The notes under the pieces were generated by a model, which was not told where the DNA came from, searched no databases, and saw nothing but the letters and a program-made list of their open reading frames with translations. Positions 63,909 to 64,000 of a stretch of DNA of 64,000 nucleotides are shown piece by piece. The first letter of the stretch is position 1, and each line of letters starts with the position of its first letter. A program made the position numbers and the translations under genes. The stretch comes from Frigoribacterium sp. ACAM 257 (GTDB lineage: Bacteria; Actinomycetota; Actinomycetes; Actinomycetales; Microbacteriaceae). The stretch is from the NCBI RefSeq assembly GCF_007954365.1, contig NZ_VOLO01000005.1, forward strand, positions 121,205 through 185,204, written 5' to 3'.

Positions 63909-64000
63909 TCAGGGCCGGGGGGCGAAGTTGTAGACCGTCGCCTTGTGCTCGTTCGCGGTGCCCTTGTCCTGGATGAACTCGAGCTGCCAGGTCGACGTGC
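63909..64000 (-). CDS. C-terminal end of a second Ig-repeat protein
   Basis: Only the last 30 codons are in the window, reading TSTWQLEFIQDKGTANEHKATVYNFAPRP and a stop. They match the end of each repeat in the neighbouring protein (WQLEFIQDK ... ATVYDF), so this is a tandem paralogue. Its N-terminus and length are unknown. It is on the same strand as the paralogue and followed by its own terminator. Confidence 0.8.
   Translation of the reverse strand, partial: TSTWQLEFIQDKGTANEHKATVYNFAPRP

Overview
This window looks like chromosomal DNA from a pigmented, high-GC actinobacterium, most probably a member of the Microbacteriaceae. Four things point there: the roughly 70% GC composition, the many GTG starts with 4-base stop/start overlaps, the C50-carotenoid gene set with a split lycopene cyclase, and the dnaK-grpE-dnaJ-hspR operon with HAIR boxes. 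The genus cannot be fixed from this sequence. No tRNA, rRNA, CRISPR array, transposase or integrase was found. Most of the window is ordinary housekeeping and accessory metabolism. The unusual material lies mainly between genes.

Layout: 1-3.1 kb holds a partial secreted Excalibur-type protein, a CopD/CtaG-like copper/oxidase-assembly membrane protein and an HU protein. 3.1-7.4 kb is a zinc-homeostasis block: cysteine-poor ribosomal proteins S14, L33 and L28, the Fur-family regulator Zur, and znuA-znuC-znuB with a near-perfect Zur box before znuA. 7.5-9.4 kb is a NarL-type two-component pair. 9.4-14.3 kb carries a branched-chain 2-oxoacid dehydrogenase operon (E1alpha-E1beta-E2) and a HisC/aromatic aminotransferase. 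14.3-16.6 kb holds a small membrane protein, a low-molecular-weight phosphatase and purB. A membrane-protein pair and a fatty-acid desaturase follow; the desaturase is preceded by 21-bp tandem repeats.

19.1-25.2 kb is the carotenoid locus: idi divergent from crtE-crtB-crtI-crtYe-crtYf-crtEb. These genes would take isopentenyl diphosphate through GGPP, phytoene and lycopene to a C50 cyclic carotenoid. A MarR-like protein and a membrane glycosyltransferase follow. 27.4-35 kb holds a small membrane/envelope cluster, a BrkB-like protein, a PEP-mutase-like enzyme, a nitroreductase and acetyl-CoA synthetase. An AbiEi/DUF559-like gene at 35.3-36.3 kb is bracketed by two nearly identical 66-bp hairpin repeats. 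Next come a subtilase with a LAxTG-type anchor and a sugar-uptake operon (LacI regulator, peptide-type ABC transporter, GH1 beta-glucosidase).

47.6-56.5 kb contains an Eis-like acetyltransferase, a UMF1-type MFS transporter, the heat-shock operon and an rRNA-methyltransferase-like gene. The last 7.5 kb is a surface polysaccharide/surface protein locus: Tat-exported beta-helix protein, glycosyltransferase, BY-kinase, UDP-GlcNAc 2-epimerase, DUF3060 lipoprotein, and two tandem paralogues with Ig-like repeats, the second cut by the window end.

Two families of dispersed palindromic intergenic repeats stand out: 93 bp at 2412 and 48888, and 66 bp at 35220 and 36334. Both 93-bp copies and one 66-bp copy are followed by short tandem arrays. 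A 9-14-bp motif built on AGGAGGCGC recurs about 30 times in both coding and non-coding DNA.
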